The translations under genes and the position numbers were made by a program. This document shows, piece by piece, positions 26,357 through 33,741 of a stretch of 64,000 bases of DNA. The notes beneath the pieces are model-generated. The model was not told the origin of the DNA, made no database searches, and saw only the letters and a list, made by a program, of their open reading frames with translations. Origin of the DNA: Mucilaginibacter gotjawali (GTDB taxonomy: Bacteria; Bacteroidota; Bacteroidia; Sphingobacteriales; Sphingobacteriaceae); NCBI RefSeq assembly GCF_002355435.1, contig NZ_AP017313.1, forward strand, positions 3,038,001-3,102,000, read 5' to 3'. Within the stretch, counting starts at the first letter, position 1, and each line of letters opens with the position of its first letter.

Positions 26357-27217
26357 ATGTTGAAAATAAGCGAATTATACATCTATCCTATCAAATCATT
26401 GCCCGGTATATCTGTTAAACAGGCGCTGGTTACAAAAACAGGGTTTGAACACGACAGGCGCTGGATGCTGGTGGACAAAAATAACCTGTTTATTTCACAA
26501 CGCGAAGCGCCGCAAATGACACAATTACTGGCAGCAATTGAGAATAACGGGCTAAAGATCACCCATAAAATTAACGGTGAATCATTCCGGGTGCCGTTTT
26601 ATCCTCCTCCTGCAGGGGGCCGGGGGGCTCGTGCGGAGGTTGTTGTTTGGGATGATACCTGTGAAGCTGAATTTGTAAGTGATGAGGCAGATGCCTGGTT
26701 CAGCAAAATGCTCGGCATGAAATGCAGGCTGGTTTACATGCCGGATGATACGCGGCGAATGGTCGACCAAACCTATGCCCCGGGCGACGTAATTACTTCA
26801 TTTTCGGATGGATATCCTTTCCTCTTGATCGGCCAGGCGTCTTTGAGTGATCTCAACAGCCGCCTTGCTATTCAATTGCCGATGGATAGGTTCAGGCCGA
26901 ATATTGTTTTTACCGGCGGCAAGCCTTTTGCAGAGGACCTGATGGGAAATTTTACTATTGGAGGCATCGATTTCCAGGGCGTTAAACTATGCGCCCGTTG
27001 CCCTATCCCCACGATTAACCAGCAGGATGGTTCACGTGGGAAAGAGCCGATTAAAACGCTGGCTTCCTATCGCCAAAAAAATAATAAAATTTTGTTCGGC
27101 CAAAATCTTGTTCACAACGGAGAAGGGGTTATAAAAGTTGGAGATAACCTGAAGGTTTTAAGTTACAACGACGACGAAAGATTTATGGTAAATATTCCTG
27201 CCGAAAAGATTTCATAA
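26357..27217 (+). CDS. MOSC domain-containing protein (MOSC_N plus MOSC)
   Basis: 286 aa molybdenum-cofactor sulfurase C-terminal-type protein, related to YcbX and mitochondrial amidoxime reducing component. The N-terminal beta-barrel begins Y-I-Y-P-I-K-S-L-P-G-I-S (residues 7-18) and the MOSC domain holds the conserved Cys in C-A-R-C-P-I-P-T (near residue 214) that binds Mo. Unlike E. coli YcbX it lacks a C-terminal 2Fe-2S ferredoxin domain, so electrons must come from a separate protein. Probable role: reduction of N-hydroxylated compounds. Followed by a family A repeat. Confidence 0.88.
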   Translation: MLKISELYIYPIKSLPGISVKQALVTKTGFEHDRRWMLVDKNNLFISQREAPQMTQLLAAIENNGLKITHKINGESFRVPFYPPPAGGRGARAEVVVWDDTCEAEFVSDEADAWFSKMLGMKCRLVYMPDDTRRMVDQTYAPGDVITSFSDGYPFLLIGQASLSDLNSRLAIQLPMDRFRPNIVFTGGKPFAEDLMGNFTIGGIDFQGVKLCARCPIPTINQQDGSRGKEPIKTLASYRQKNNKILFGQNLVHNGEGVIKVGDNLKVLSYNDDERFMVNIPAEKIS

Positions 27218-27236
27218 ATATTTGGTATAATTGTTC

Positions 27237-27337
27237 TTTAAGTTGATTAGGTTGATTAAGTGAGTGGTTGATTAAGTTAAAGCGCATTTAAGCTGACTTA
27301 ATCAACTCAATCCAACTTAATCAACTCAAAACCAATC
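27237..27337. repeat. intergenic inverted repeat, family A
   Basis: AGTTGATTAGGTTGATTAAG with a further GGTTGATTAAGTT on the left, and GACTTAATCAACTCAATCC plus AACTTAATCAACTC on the right. It fills the gap between the MOSC gene and the Rrf2 gene and ends a few bases before the latter's ATG. Confidence 0.75.
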
Positions 27338-27342
27338 AAAAT

Positions 27343-27780
27343 ATGCTCTCAAAAAAAACAAAGTATGCGATAAAGGCCCTGGTGATATTAGGGAAGAATG
27401 CTGATAAACCACCGATGCAAATTCAGAAAATAGCAGAAGAGGAACGCATACCGAAAAAATTTCTCGAACAGATCTTATTGGATTTGCGCAATGCGGGCTA
27501 CCTGTACAGTAAAAAAGGTGCCGGAGGCGGTTACAGTTTGAATAAGGATCCAAAGGAAATATTCCTGGTTCATATACTACGCATTACCGGCGGGCCGATA
27601 GCCATGGTACCCTGTGCAAGCCTTAATTTTTTCCATAAATGCGAAGAGTGCCAGCAGGAAACCACTTGCGGTATTCGCGATGTGTTTATTAAAGTAAGGG
27701 ATGAAACTTTAAAAATATTATCAGAAACCAGCATTGCTGATATTATTGAAAAAGAAGAAAGCCTGACACTTAATTTGTAA
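27343..27780 (+). CDS. Rrf2 family transcriptional regulator
   Basis: 145 aa winged-helix regulator. N-terminal HTH with M-Q-I-Q-K-I-A-E-E-E-R-I-P-K-K-F-L-E-Q-I and the wing G-A-G-G-G-Y-S-L. Four Cys at 91, 100, 103 and 109 (spacing C-x8-C-x2-C-x5-C) could bind an iron-sulfur cluster as in IscR/NsrR relatives, although the spacing is not that of IscR. Its place directly before the sulfate-reduction genes suggests control of sulfur assimilation, as CymR does in Firmicutes; this is inference. It begins with the usual M-L-S-K-K-T-K-Y-A-I. Confidence 0.88.
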   Translation: MLSKKTKYAIKALVILGKNADKPPMQIQKIAEEERIPKKFLEQILLDLRNAGYLYSKKGAGGGYSLNKDPKEIFLVHILRITGGPIAMVPCASLNFFHKCEECQQETTCGIRDVFIKVRDETLKILSETSIADIIEKEESLTLNL

Positions 27781-27975
27781 ACCAGGGCCCCGGCACTATT
27801 ACCGGTCATATCTCATATCGACATTCGGAAAAATAGCCCTGCCATTATTCACAATTGGTGCCTTACCGGTATCTATAAACATGTTTAACTGTCGTTAAAA
27901 TGTGCTTTTAATTGTAATTAAAAGGTAAAAAACAGTTTTTTTTAATAAAATACTACCAATTCCCTATACTATCTA

Positions 27976-27983
27976 TATCTTTG
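27976..27983 (+). promoter_or_regulatory. -7 element before the Cys leader ORF
   Basis: TATCTTTG, an exact TAnnTTTG. A start site about 7 bp downstream would place the leader ATG (27995) within a few bases of the 5' end of the transcript. No good -33 TTG. Confidence 0.6.
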
Positions 27984-27994
27984 TGATTAAGTAT

Positions 27995-28060
27995 ATGAAA
28001 ACAACAATAAATTATATCAAAACTGCCATGATGTGTTGCTGCCACAATAGCATCAGGTAA
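27995..28060 (+). CDS. cysteine-rich leader peptide, 21 aa
   Basis: ATG at 27995 opens a 21-codon frame whose second half reads M-M-C-C-C-H-N-S-I-R and stops at TAA 28058-28060. Three consecutive Cys codons (TGT TGC TGC, 28034-28042) in a short peptide just before a terminator and a sulfite reductase gene are the signature of a ribosome-sensing attenuator. Translation follows a -7 element at a distance fitting a nearly leaderless mRNA. The peptide probably has no function of its own. Confidence 0.72.
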   Translation: MKTTINYIKTAMMCCCHNSIR

Positions 28061-28124
28061 GGGCTTTATATTAAACAATACCAAAAATGTAAGCCTCTTT
28101 AGCCACAGCCGAAGGGGCTTTTTT
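28059..28124 (+). promoter_or_regulatory. predicted Cys-responsive transcription attenuator
   Basis: AAGGGCTT (28059-28066), overlapping the leader stop codon, is complementary to AAGCCTCTT (28091-28099) with one bulged T, giving an 8-bp antiterminator. The same 28091-28099 segment is the left arm of the terminator with 28112-28120. The two structures exclude each other. A ribosome waiting at the Cys codons leaves 28059-28066 free; one that reaches the stop codon covers it and lets the terminator form. Mechanism is inference from these pairings. Confidence 0.68.
28091..28124 (+). terminator. intrinsic terminator of the sulfite reductase leader
   Basis: AAGCCTCTT (28091-28099) pairs with AAGGGGCTT (28112-28120), 9 bp with one T-G wobble and a 12-nt loop, followed by a run of T. 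It ends 24 bp before the sulfite reductase ATG. Confidence 0.82.
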
Positions 28125-28148
28125 ATAACACAAAACTAAACAACGCTT

Positions 28149-30242
28149 ATGCAAAGCTTCAGAACAGAACTGGAGAATCCGATAGTTGAACAGGATATTA
28201 TCGACCTTGAAAAAAAGATCAGGGCTTTTCGTGAAGGAAAGATCCATGATGAAAAATTCAGGAGCCTGCGCCTGGCCAGGGGGGTTTACGGACAACGCCA
28301 GCCCGGCGTACAAATGGTGCGTATCAAACTGCCATTTGGCAAGGTTACCTTTAAGCAGTTATTAAAAATTGCAGATATTGCCGATGAATACGGAAGCGGC
28401 AACCTGCACTTAACCACCCGCCAGGACGTCCAGATCCATTACGTAAGCCTTGACCGTACCCCGCAATTATGGGCGGAATTAGAACAGGATGATATTACCC
28501 TGCGCGAAGCCTGCGGTAACACCGTTAGGAATGTAACCTCCTCTCCCACTTCGGGCATCGATCCCAAAGAACCATTTGATGTATCGCCATATGCACAGGC
28601 AACATTCGAATACTTTTTGCGGAACCCAATTTGCCAGGAAATGGGCCGTAAGTTCAAAATCTCTTTTTCGTCTGCTGATGATGATACGGCGTTTTCCTAT
28701 ATCCACGATATAGGCGTGATCCCAAAAATCAACGACAAAGGCGAACGTGGTTTTAAAGTAGGTTTGGCCGGTGGCCTTGGCGCCCAGCCGTTTATGGCCA
28801 GCATTGTTGAGGAGTTTTTGCCGGAAGATCAGTTGATCCCTTATATCGAGGCCATTATTCGTGTATTCGACCGCCATGGCGAACGAAATAACCGCAACAA
28901 GGCCCGTTTAAAATACCTGGTACAAAAAATCGGGCTTGCGGAAGTTTTACAGCTTGCTGAAAATGAAAGAAAAGCACTTAAGGTAAAAACATATTCCATC
29001 AACCGGGATACCGTACCACCGCCTGCCCTTCCTGCGGAAATTGCTTATCCTGAAGTAACCATAGATAACCCTTTACGTTATGAGCAATGGCTTATCACCA
29101 ATGTTTTTGAACAAAAGCAGACGGGTTTTTATGGCGTGTATGTAAAAGTTCCTGTAGGCGATATCCCAACAGCAACAGCCCGCAAACTCGTTGATGCCAT
29201 AAAACCTTATGTAGCTGATGAAATCAGAATCACTCAAAACCAGGGTTTGTTACTTAAATATGTTAAAAAAGAAGCTTTACCGGCTTTATATAACGGTTTA
29301 ACCAAATTGGATTTATCGGCCCCGGGCTTTGACAGCCCTGCGGACGTAACCACCTGCCCCGGCACAGATACCTGCAACCTAGGCATCTCCAACAGCATGA
29401 CCCTTTCGCGTGTGCTGGAAGATTTGATCTATAATGAATATGAAGAGTTTATTTTCAACCGCGAAATCAAAATAAAGATCAGCGGGTGCATGAATTCATG
29501 CGGTCAGCACGGGTTGGCGCACATAGGTTTTCATGGAAGTTCGCTAAAATCAGGCACCCGGGTATTACCATCGGTGCAGGTATTATTAGGCGGCGGAACG
29601 GTTGGCGATGGCATTGGCCGCGCAGCCGAAAAAGTGATAAAAGTTCCGGCAAAACGTGCTACCCATGTATTAAGGGCCGTGTTGAACGATTATAAAGAGA
29701 ATTCGATCGCGGATGAAACTTTCCATAACTATTACGACCGCCTTGGCAAAGATTACTTTTATCAGTTATTAAAACCCCTTGCTGATTTAACTACCCTTAC
29801 CGATGATGAATTTGTTGATTGGGGCCACCAGGAAACATTTGCTACCGCGATTGGTGTTGGCGAATGTGCCGGCGTAGTGATCGACCTGGTTGCTACATTG
29901 CTTTATGAATCGGATGAAAAGTTTGGCTGGGCAAACGACGCCTTTGCCGGCCGAAGATGGTCTGATGCCATTTATCACGCTTATAACACCTTCATCAGTT
30001 CGGCAAAAGCATTGTTGCTGGATAAAAACATCAACAGCAGTACACAGTCGGGTATTATCCGCGAGTTTGACAATCATTATGTAAGCACCGGCGAAATAAG
30101 CTTACCAACCAGCTTTAACGACCTGGTATTGCAGATCAATAAAAACGAACCATCTGAAAGCTTTGCAGCGGCTTATATTAAAGAAGCAGCTGAATTTTTA
30201 GAAACAGTGAAAGCTAAAAGAGAGGAATTGGTGCAATCATGA
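28149..30242 (+). CDS. sulfite/nitrite reductase hemoprotein with C-terminal HEPN-like extension
   Basis: Siroheme-Fe4S4 enzyme reducing sulfite to sulfide in assimilation, 697 aa, cytoplasmic. Two ferredoxin-like half domains and two siroheme-binding repeats are seen; the cluster Cys are C403, C409, C447 and C451 (C-P-G-T-D-T-C and G-C-M-N-S-C-G). The catalytic part ends near residue 560; about 130 further helical residues follow (H-A-Y-N-T-F-I-S-S-A-K-A-L-L-L-D), resembling a HEPN-type bundle found on Bacteroidota homologs. The segment T-R-Q-D-V-Q in the first half is typical. It overlaps the next gene by 4 bp. Sulfite rather than nitrite is preferred because of the neighbours. Confidence 0.9.
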   Translation: MQSFRTELENPIVEQDIIDLEKKIRAFREGKIHDEKFRSLRLARGVYGQRQPGVQMVRIKLPFGKVTFKQLLKIADIADEYGSGNLHLTTRQDVQIHYVSLDRTPQLWAELEQDDITLREACGNTVRNVTSSPTSGIDPKEPFDVSPYAQATFEYFLRNPICQEMGRKFKISFSSADDDTAFSYIHDIGVIPKINDKGERGFKVGLAGGLGAQPFMASIVEEFLPEDQLIPYIEAIIRVFDRHGERNNRNKARLKYLVQKIGLAEVLQLAENERKALKVKTYSINRDTVPPPALPAEIAYPEVTIDNPLRYEQWLITNVFEQKQTGFYGVYVKVPVGDIPTATARKLVDAIKPYVADEIRITQNQGLLLKYVKKEALPALYNGLTKLDLSAPGFDSPADVTTCPGTDTCNLGISNSMTLSRVLEDLIYNEYEEFIFNREIKIKISGCMNSCGQHGLAHIGFHGSSLKSGTRVLPSVQVLLGGGTVGDGIGRAAEKVIKVPAKRATHVLRAVLNDYKENSIADETFHNYYDRLGKDYFYQLLKPLADLTTLTDDEFVDWGHQETFATAIGVGECAGVVIDLVATLLYESDEKFGWANDAFAGRRWSDAIYHAYNTFISSAKALLLDKNINSSTQSGIIREFDNHYVSTGEISLPTSFNDLVLQINKNEPSESFAAAYIKEAAEFLETVKAKREELVQS

Positions 30243-31027
30243 CAGTGACCACTGAAAAAAATATTAAAGAACCACGTATAACCCTTTTAGGTGCAGGCCC
30301 CGGCGACCCTGACCTGATTACCTTAAAAGGAGTAAAAGCATTAAAAACGGCTGATGTTGTTTTATATGATGCACTGGTAAACGAAGAATTGCTTGAATTT
30401 GCACCCGAAAATGCGGTAAAAGTTTACGTAGGCAAACGTTCCGGCGACCATACCCATTCGCAGGAATCAATAAATAAATTAATGGTCGATTATGCGCTTA
30501 ATTACGGTCATGTTGTTCGCTTAAAGGGTGGCGACCCTTTTGTATTTGGCCGTGGTTTTGAAGAATTGGATTTTGCGGCTTCTTACAGCATCCCGGCCGT
30601 TGTGATCCCTGGGATCTCCAGTTCAATTGGTGTTCCGGGCATGCAAAATATTCCGGTTACACATCGTGGTTTAAGCGAAAGCTTTTGGGTGATAACAGGT
30701 ACTACAGCCAGTGGCAAAATATCCAATGATGTTTACGAGGCTGCACGCACAAAGGCCACTGTAGTGGTTTTGATGGGCATCCATAAATTGGCTGAGATTG
30801 TCGAAATATTTAAAAAAGAAGGTAAAAATAAATTGCCGGTAGCCGTTATTCAAAGCGGTACTACCCATAATGAAAAAGTAGCGGTGGGTATTGTGGATAC
30901 TATTGTTGAGATTGCAGAAGAAAATAAGATCACCTCACCAGCGCTGATTGTTTTTGGCGAAGTGGTTTCATTGCATCCTAAATTTCAACCCATTAAGGAA
31001 TTTTATGACATCATTGCCGGAGAATAA
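30239..31027 (+). CDS. cobA: uroporphyrinogen-III C-methyltransferase
   Basis: SAM-dependent methylation of uroporphyrinogen III at C-2 and C-7 to precorrin-2, the first step to siroheme for the sulfite reductase; 262 aa. The tetrapyrrole methylase signatures L-L-G-A-G-P-G-D-P-D-L-I-T (near residue 18) and V-R-L-K-G-G-D-P-F-V-F-G-R-G are complete, as are P-V-T-H-R-G-L and the A-V-I-Q-S-G-T-T block. It overlaps the upstream gene by 4 bp and the downstream gene by 23 bp, so the operon is tightly coupled. Confidence 0.94.
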   Translation: MTVTTEKNIKEPRITLLGAGPGDPDLITLKGVKALKTADVVLYDALVNEELLEFAPENAVKVYVGKRSGDHTHSQESINKLMVDYALNYGHVVRLKGGDPFVFGRGFEELDFAASYSIPAVVIPGISSSIGVPGMQNIPVTHRGLSESFWVITGTTASGKISNDVYEAARTKATVVVLMGIHKLAEIVEIFKKEGKNKLPVAVIQSGTTHNEKVAVGIVDTIVEIAEENKITSPALIVFGEVVSLHPKFQPIKEFYDIIAGE

Positions 31028-31664
31028 TCAATCAAAAACAGGTAAAACCGGCCAGCCGCAAGGCAACCCGTTATTTCCTGTTTTTTTAAAGCTTAACCAA
31101 CTGCATACGGTGTTGATTGGTGCAGGTAATATCGGCCTCGAAAAACTGGCCGCCATCCTGCAAAACAGCCCGGAAGCAAAAGTTACGGTGATAGCTTTAA
31201 CGATTATTCCAGAAGTATATGCATTGGCTACAGAATCTGAAGCTGTAAGTATTGTACAGAAGTCATTTGCAGATACTGACCTTGATGAGGCAGATATAGT
31301 GGTAGCAGCCACCAATAACCCGGAATTGAATGATTTTATCAGGGCATCGGCGCGAAGCCGCAGGTTACTGGTAAACATTGCAGACAAACCCGACCTGTGC
31401 GATTTTTATTTAGGATCGATTGTACAGAAAGGCGATTTAAAGATTGCCATATCTACCAACGGCAAATCACCTACCATAGCCAAACGGCTGAAAGAGGTAT
31501 TAAATGAGGCATTGCCTGACGAACTGGATACCACGCTGCAGCAAATGAGCCGGTTGAGAGATACGCTGAGCGGTAATTTTGCAGACAAAGTAAAAGCATT
31601 AAATGAGATCACTTCGGTATTGGTAAGTGGCCAGGTAACAAAAAATGATAATAACGGTGATTAA
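31005..31664 (+). CDS. precorrin-2 dehydrogenase / sirohydrochlorin ferrochelatase (siroheme synthase N-terminal type)
   Basis: NAD-dependent oxidation of precorrin-2 and iron insertion to form siroheme, the job of CysG N-terminal part or Met8p; 219 aa. The Rossmann motif G-A-G-N-I-G-L-E-K is near residue 38, and A-D-K-P-D-L-C-D-F-Y and I-S-T-N-G-K-S-P-T-I-A-K follow. The ATG at 31005 is chosen because the longer in-frame version from 30948 adds residues that only mirror the end of cobA. An N-terminal segment rich in Lys/Gln precedes the domain. Confidence 0.88.
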   Translation: MTSLPENNQSKTGKTGQPQGNPLFPVFLKLNQLHTVLIGAGNIGLEKLAAILQNSPEAKVTVIALTIIPEVYALATESEAVSIVQKSFADTDLDEADIVVAATNNPELNDFIRASARSRRLLVNIADKPDLCDFYLGSIVQKGDLKIAISTNGKSPTIAKRLKEVLNEALPDELDTTLQQMSRLRDTLSGNFADKVKALNEITSVLVSGQVTKNDNNGD

Positions 31665-31714
31665 TCTATCAAAAGAATGATCACACATTTTTAATAAGAT
31701 ATTAGTTTTTAAAG

Positions 31715-32449
31715 ATGATTGATATAGCAGAAGAACTGAAACAACAAACTGAAGGGTTAGGGCCGGTTGAAACTTTAGCTTACCTTGCAGATGCTTTCCA
31801 GGGTAAAATCATATTCTCCACCAGCTTTGGCTGGGAAGACCAGGTGGTTACCCATATGATATTTGACAACAACCTGCCTATCAAGGTTTTCACCCTTGAA
31901 ACCGGCAGACTTTTCCCTGAGACCTATTATGTTTGGAACCGCACCATGGAAATTTTCGGACAGCCCATCCATGCCTATTACCCGCGGCAGGACCTGCTGG
32001 AACAAATGGTAACCAAAAAAGGCCCTAATAGCTTCTATGAATCGGTAGAAAACCGCAAGGAATGCTGCAATATCCGAAAGGTAGAACCATTGAAACGCGC
32101 GCTTTCAGGTAACGATATTTGGATTACAGGTATCCGCGCCGAACAATCTCCTGTACGAGGTTCGATGGAAAATATTGAATGGGACGACCAAAACAAATTA
32201 GTAAAGTTTCACCCTATTTACCATTGGTCAATTGACGAGGTAAAAGATTATATCAAATTATATAACATCCCTTACAATACACTGCACGACAGGGGCTTCC
32301 CAAGCATAGGGTGTGCCCCATGTACCCGCGCCGTACAGCCCGGCGAGGATTTCCGTGCCGGAAGATGGTGGTGGGAAGATCAATCCAAAAAAGAATGCGG
32401 CTTGCATGATACGTCGGCCGTTGCGCATGAGGAAGTGTTTAGAGCGTAA
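31715..32449 (+). CDS. cysH: phosphoadenylyl/adenylyl-sulfate reductase
   Basis: Thioredoxin-dependent reduction of APS or PAPS to sulfite, 244 aa. It has the Fe4S4-type cysteine set C117-C118 and C200-x-x-C203 (E-C-C-N-I and G-C-A-P-C-T), which marks the plant/bacterial assimilatory APS reductase type, and the catalytic E-C-G-L-H near the C-terminus. The P-loop-like S-T-S-F-G-W-E-D (35-42) is present. ATP sulfurylase genes (cysD, cysN) are not in the window, although they often accompany cysH in this phylum. It lies 50 bp after the siroheme gene, probably in the same operon. Confidence 0.93.
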   Translation: MIDIAEELKQQTEGLGPVETLAYLADAFQGKIIFSTSFGWEDQVVTHMIFDNNLPIKVFTLETGRLFPETYYVWNRTMEIFGQPIHAYYPRQDLLEQMVTKKGPNSFYESVENRKECCNIRKVEPLKRALSGNDIWITGIRAEQSPVRGSMENIEWDDQNKLVKFHPIYHWSIDEVKDYIKLYNIPYNTLHDRGFPSIGCAPCTRAVQPGEDFRAGRWWWEDQSKKECGLHDTSAVAHEEVFRA

Positions 32450-32452
32450 ATT

Positions 32453-32675
32453 AGTCCGAAAGTCGGGAAAGTCAGTAAAGTCCGAAAGATGAATAGTTCG
32501 TTTATCAAACCATGAAGTGATATTACTTCTTGAAACTGTAAGATGTTATGCGTTCCCTTTTTTTTCAAACAAAAGGAAAGAACAGCTGATTTTGCTCTTT
32601 TGGGTGGCATTCTCAGCGAATGAAATCCATTGCTTTTTTCTTCCGGACTTTACTGACTTTCCCGACTTTCGGACT
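32453..32675. repeat. intergenic inverted repeat, family B
   Basis: Arms at 32453-32490 and 32641-32675 pair over about 35 bp with few mismatches (AGTCCGAAAGTCGGGAAAGT against its complement), enclosing a 150-bp loop in which I see no gene. It lies between convergent genes. The TAG stop of the rlmB gene overlaps the right arm. Confidence 0.78.
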
Positions 32676-33441
32676 ACACAACCAACCTCTGCCTTATCGC
32701 TTCATACACAATAATCCCTGTAGCAACAGAAACATTCAGCGATTCAATTTCGCCATACATGGGTATTTTGGCTAAATAATCAGATAATCTGATAATCTCA
32801 TTCCTAACGCCGTCTTCTTCTGATCCCATGATGATGGCAGTTGGAGCAGTATAATCGGGCGTATAAATATCCTCCTTCGTCTTTTCTGTACAACAAACCA
32901 GCTGTAAGCCCGATTCCTGCAAAAATTTTACGGTTTGTACCAAATTATCATGCCGGCAAACCGGGATTTTGTATAAAGCACCTGCGGAAGTTTTAATGGC
33001 ATCGGGGTTGATCTGTGCCGAACCTTTGGATGGAATAACAATGGCATGTACCCCTGCGCACTCAGCGGTACGGGCTATGGCCCCCATGTTGCGGACGTCT
33101 GTAATCGAATCCAACACCAGGATTAGCGGTACCTGGCCGTTTTCAAATATCTGGGGGATAATATTTTCTATCTTCTCGTAAACTATCGGCGAAATAAAAG
33201 CAACCGCACCCTGGTGGTTCTTTTGTGTCAGCCGGTTGAGCTTTTCGATGGGTACCTGCTGGGCGGTAATGCCATACTCTTGCGATAACTCTTTCAGCTC
33301 GGTAAGCAATCCGCCGCCGGCTCCCCTTTGCAGGTACAAGGCCTCAATTTCTTTCCCCGACCGGATGGCTTCAATAACCGCGCGGATCCCGAATACCATC
33401 TGATTATTTTCGCGTTTTTCTCTTTGTTGATTGTATAGCAT
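32674..33441 (-). CDS. rlmB: TrmH family 23S rRNA (guanosine-2'-O)-methyltransferase RlmB
   Basis: SPOUT methyltransferase that modifies G2251 of 23S rRNA, 255 aa. An N-terminal substrate-binding L30e-like domain (residues 10-90, M-V-F-G-I-R-A-V-I-E-A-I) precedes the knotted SPOUT domain with N-M-G-A-I-A-R-T-A, I-I-M-G-S-E-E-D-G-V and L-N-V-S-V-A-T-G. A -7 element lies 18 bp upstream and supports the start. The TrmH family is wide, so the exact target is inferred from length and layout. Confidence 0.9.
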   Translation of the reverse strand: MLYNQQREKRENNQMVFGIRAVIEAIRSGKEIEALYLQRGAGGGLLTELKELSQEYGITAQQVPIEKLNRLTQKNHQGAVAFISPIVYEKIENIIPQIFENGQVPLILVLDSITDVRNMGAIARTAECAGVHAIVIPSKGSAQINPDAIKTSAGALYKIPVCRHDNLVQTVKFLQESGLQLVCCTEKTKEDIYTPDYTAPTAIIMGSEEDGVRNEIIRLSDYLAKIPMYGEIESLNVSVATGIIVYEAIRQRLVV

Positions 33442-33458
33442 TAGTAATTAATAGCTTG

Positions 33459-33466
33459 CAAAAATA
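33459..33466 (-). promoter_or_regulatory. -7 element of rlmB
   Basis: TATTTTTG on the minus strand, 17 bp before the rlmB ATG. The rest of the 300-bp gap to dnaB is AT-rich with no gene visible. Confidence 0.55.
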
Positions 33467-33712
33467 GGTATACTATTTTACTTTATAATGGTAATAATTC
33501 AAGTAGCTTCAAATAAGAATTTCATTGCAATTTCGAATATAAAAGTTATCAACAAGGCTGTATATTATTGATTTTAAATCAGATGCAGCATGTTAAAAAA
33601 TTTACTAACATTATGGTGTTAATTAAAAAATCATAATTCACGGAGATTTTGACTGTTTAACGAATCTTGTTAAAAAGATTTAAAAACTTAATTAGTTGGC
33701 GTATTTTTAGTA

Positions 33713-33720
33713 TACTTTTG
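33713..33720 (+). promoter_or_regulatory. -7 element before dnaB
   Basis: TACTTTTG, 21 bp before the ATG at 33742 and after the further upstream in-frame ATG, so it supports the shorter start. Confidence 0.5.
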
Positions 33721-33741
33721 TTGCGAAGATTATTGATAAGG

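Noticed and set aside
30948..31004. Upstream ATG for the siroheme synthase
   Set aside because: Extension lies inside cobA and has no family likeness; ATG at 31005 gives the normal length.
32491..32640. Short frames in the loop of the family B repeat between cysH and rlmB
   Set aside because: No start context, no similarity and composition like the surrounding non-coding DNA.
33442..33741. Replication origin or riboswitch before dnaB
   Set aside because: AT-rich, but no repeated DnaA boxes and no strong hairpins were seen by eye.
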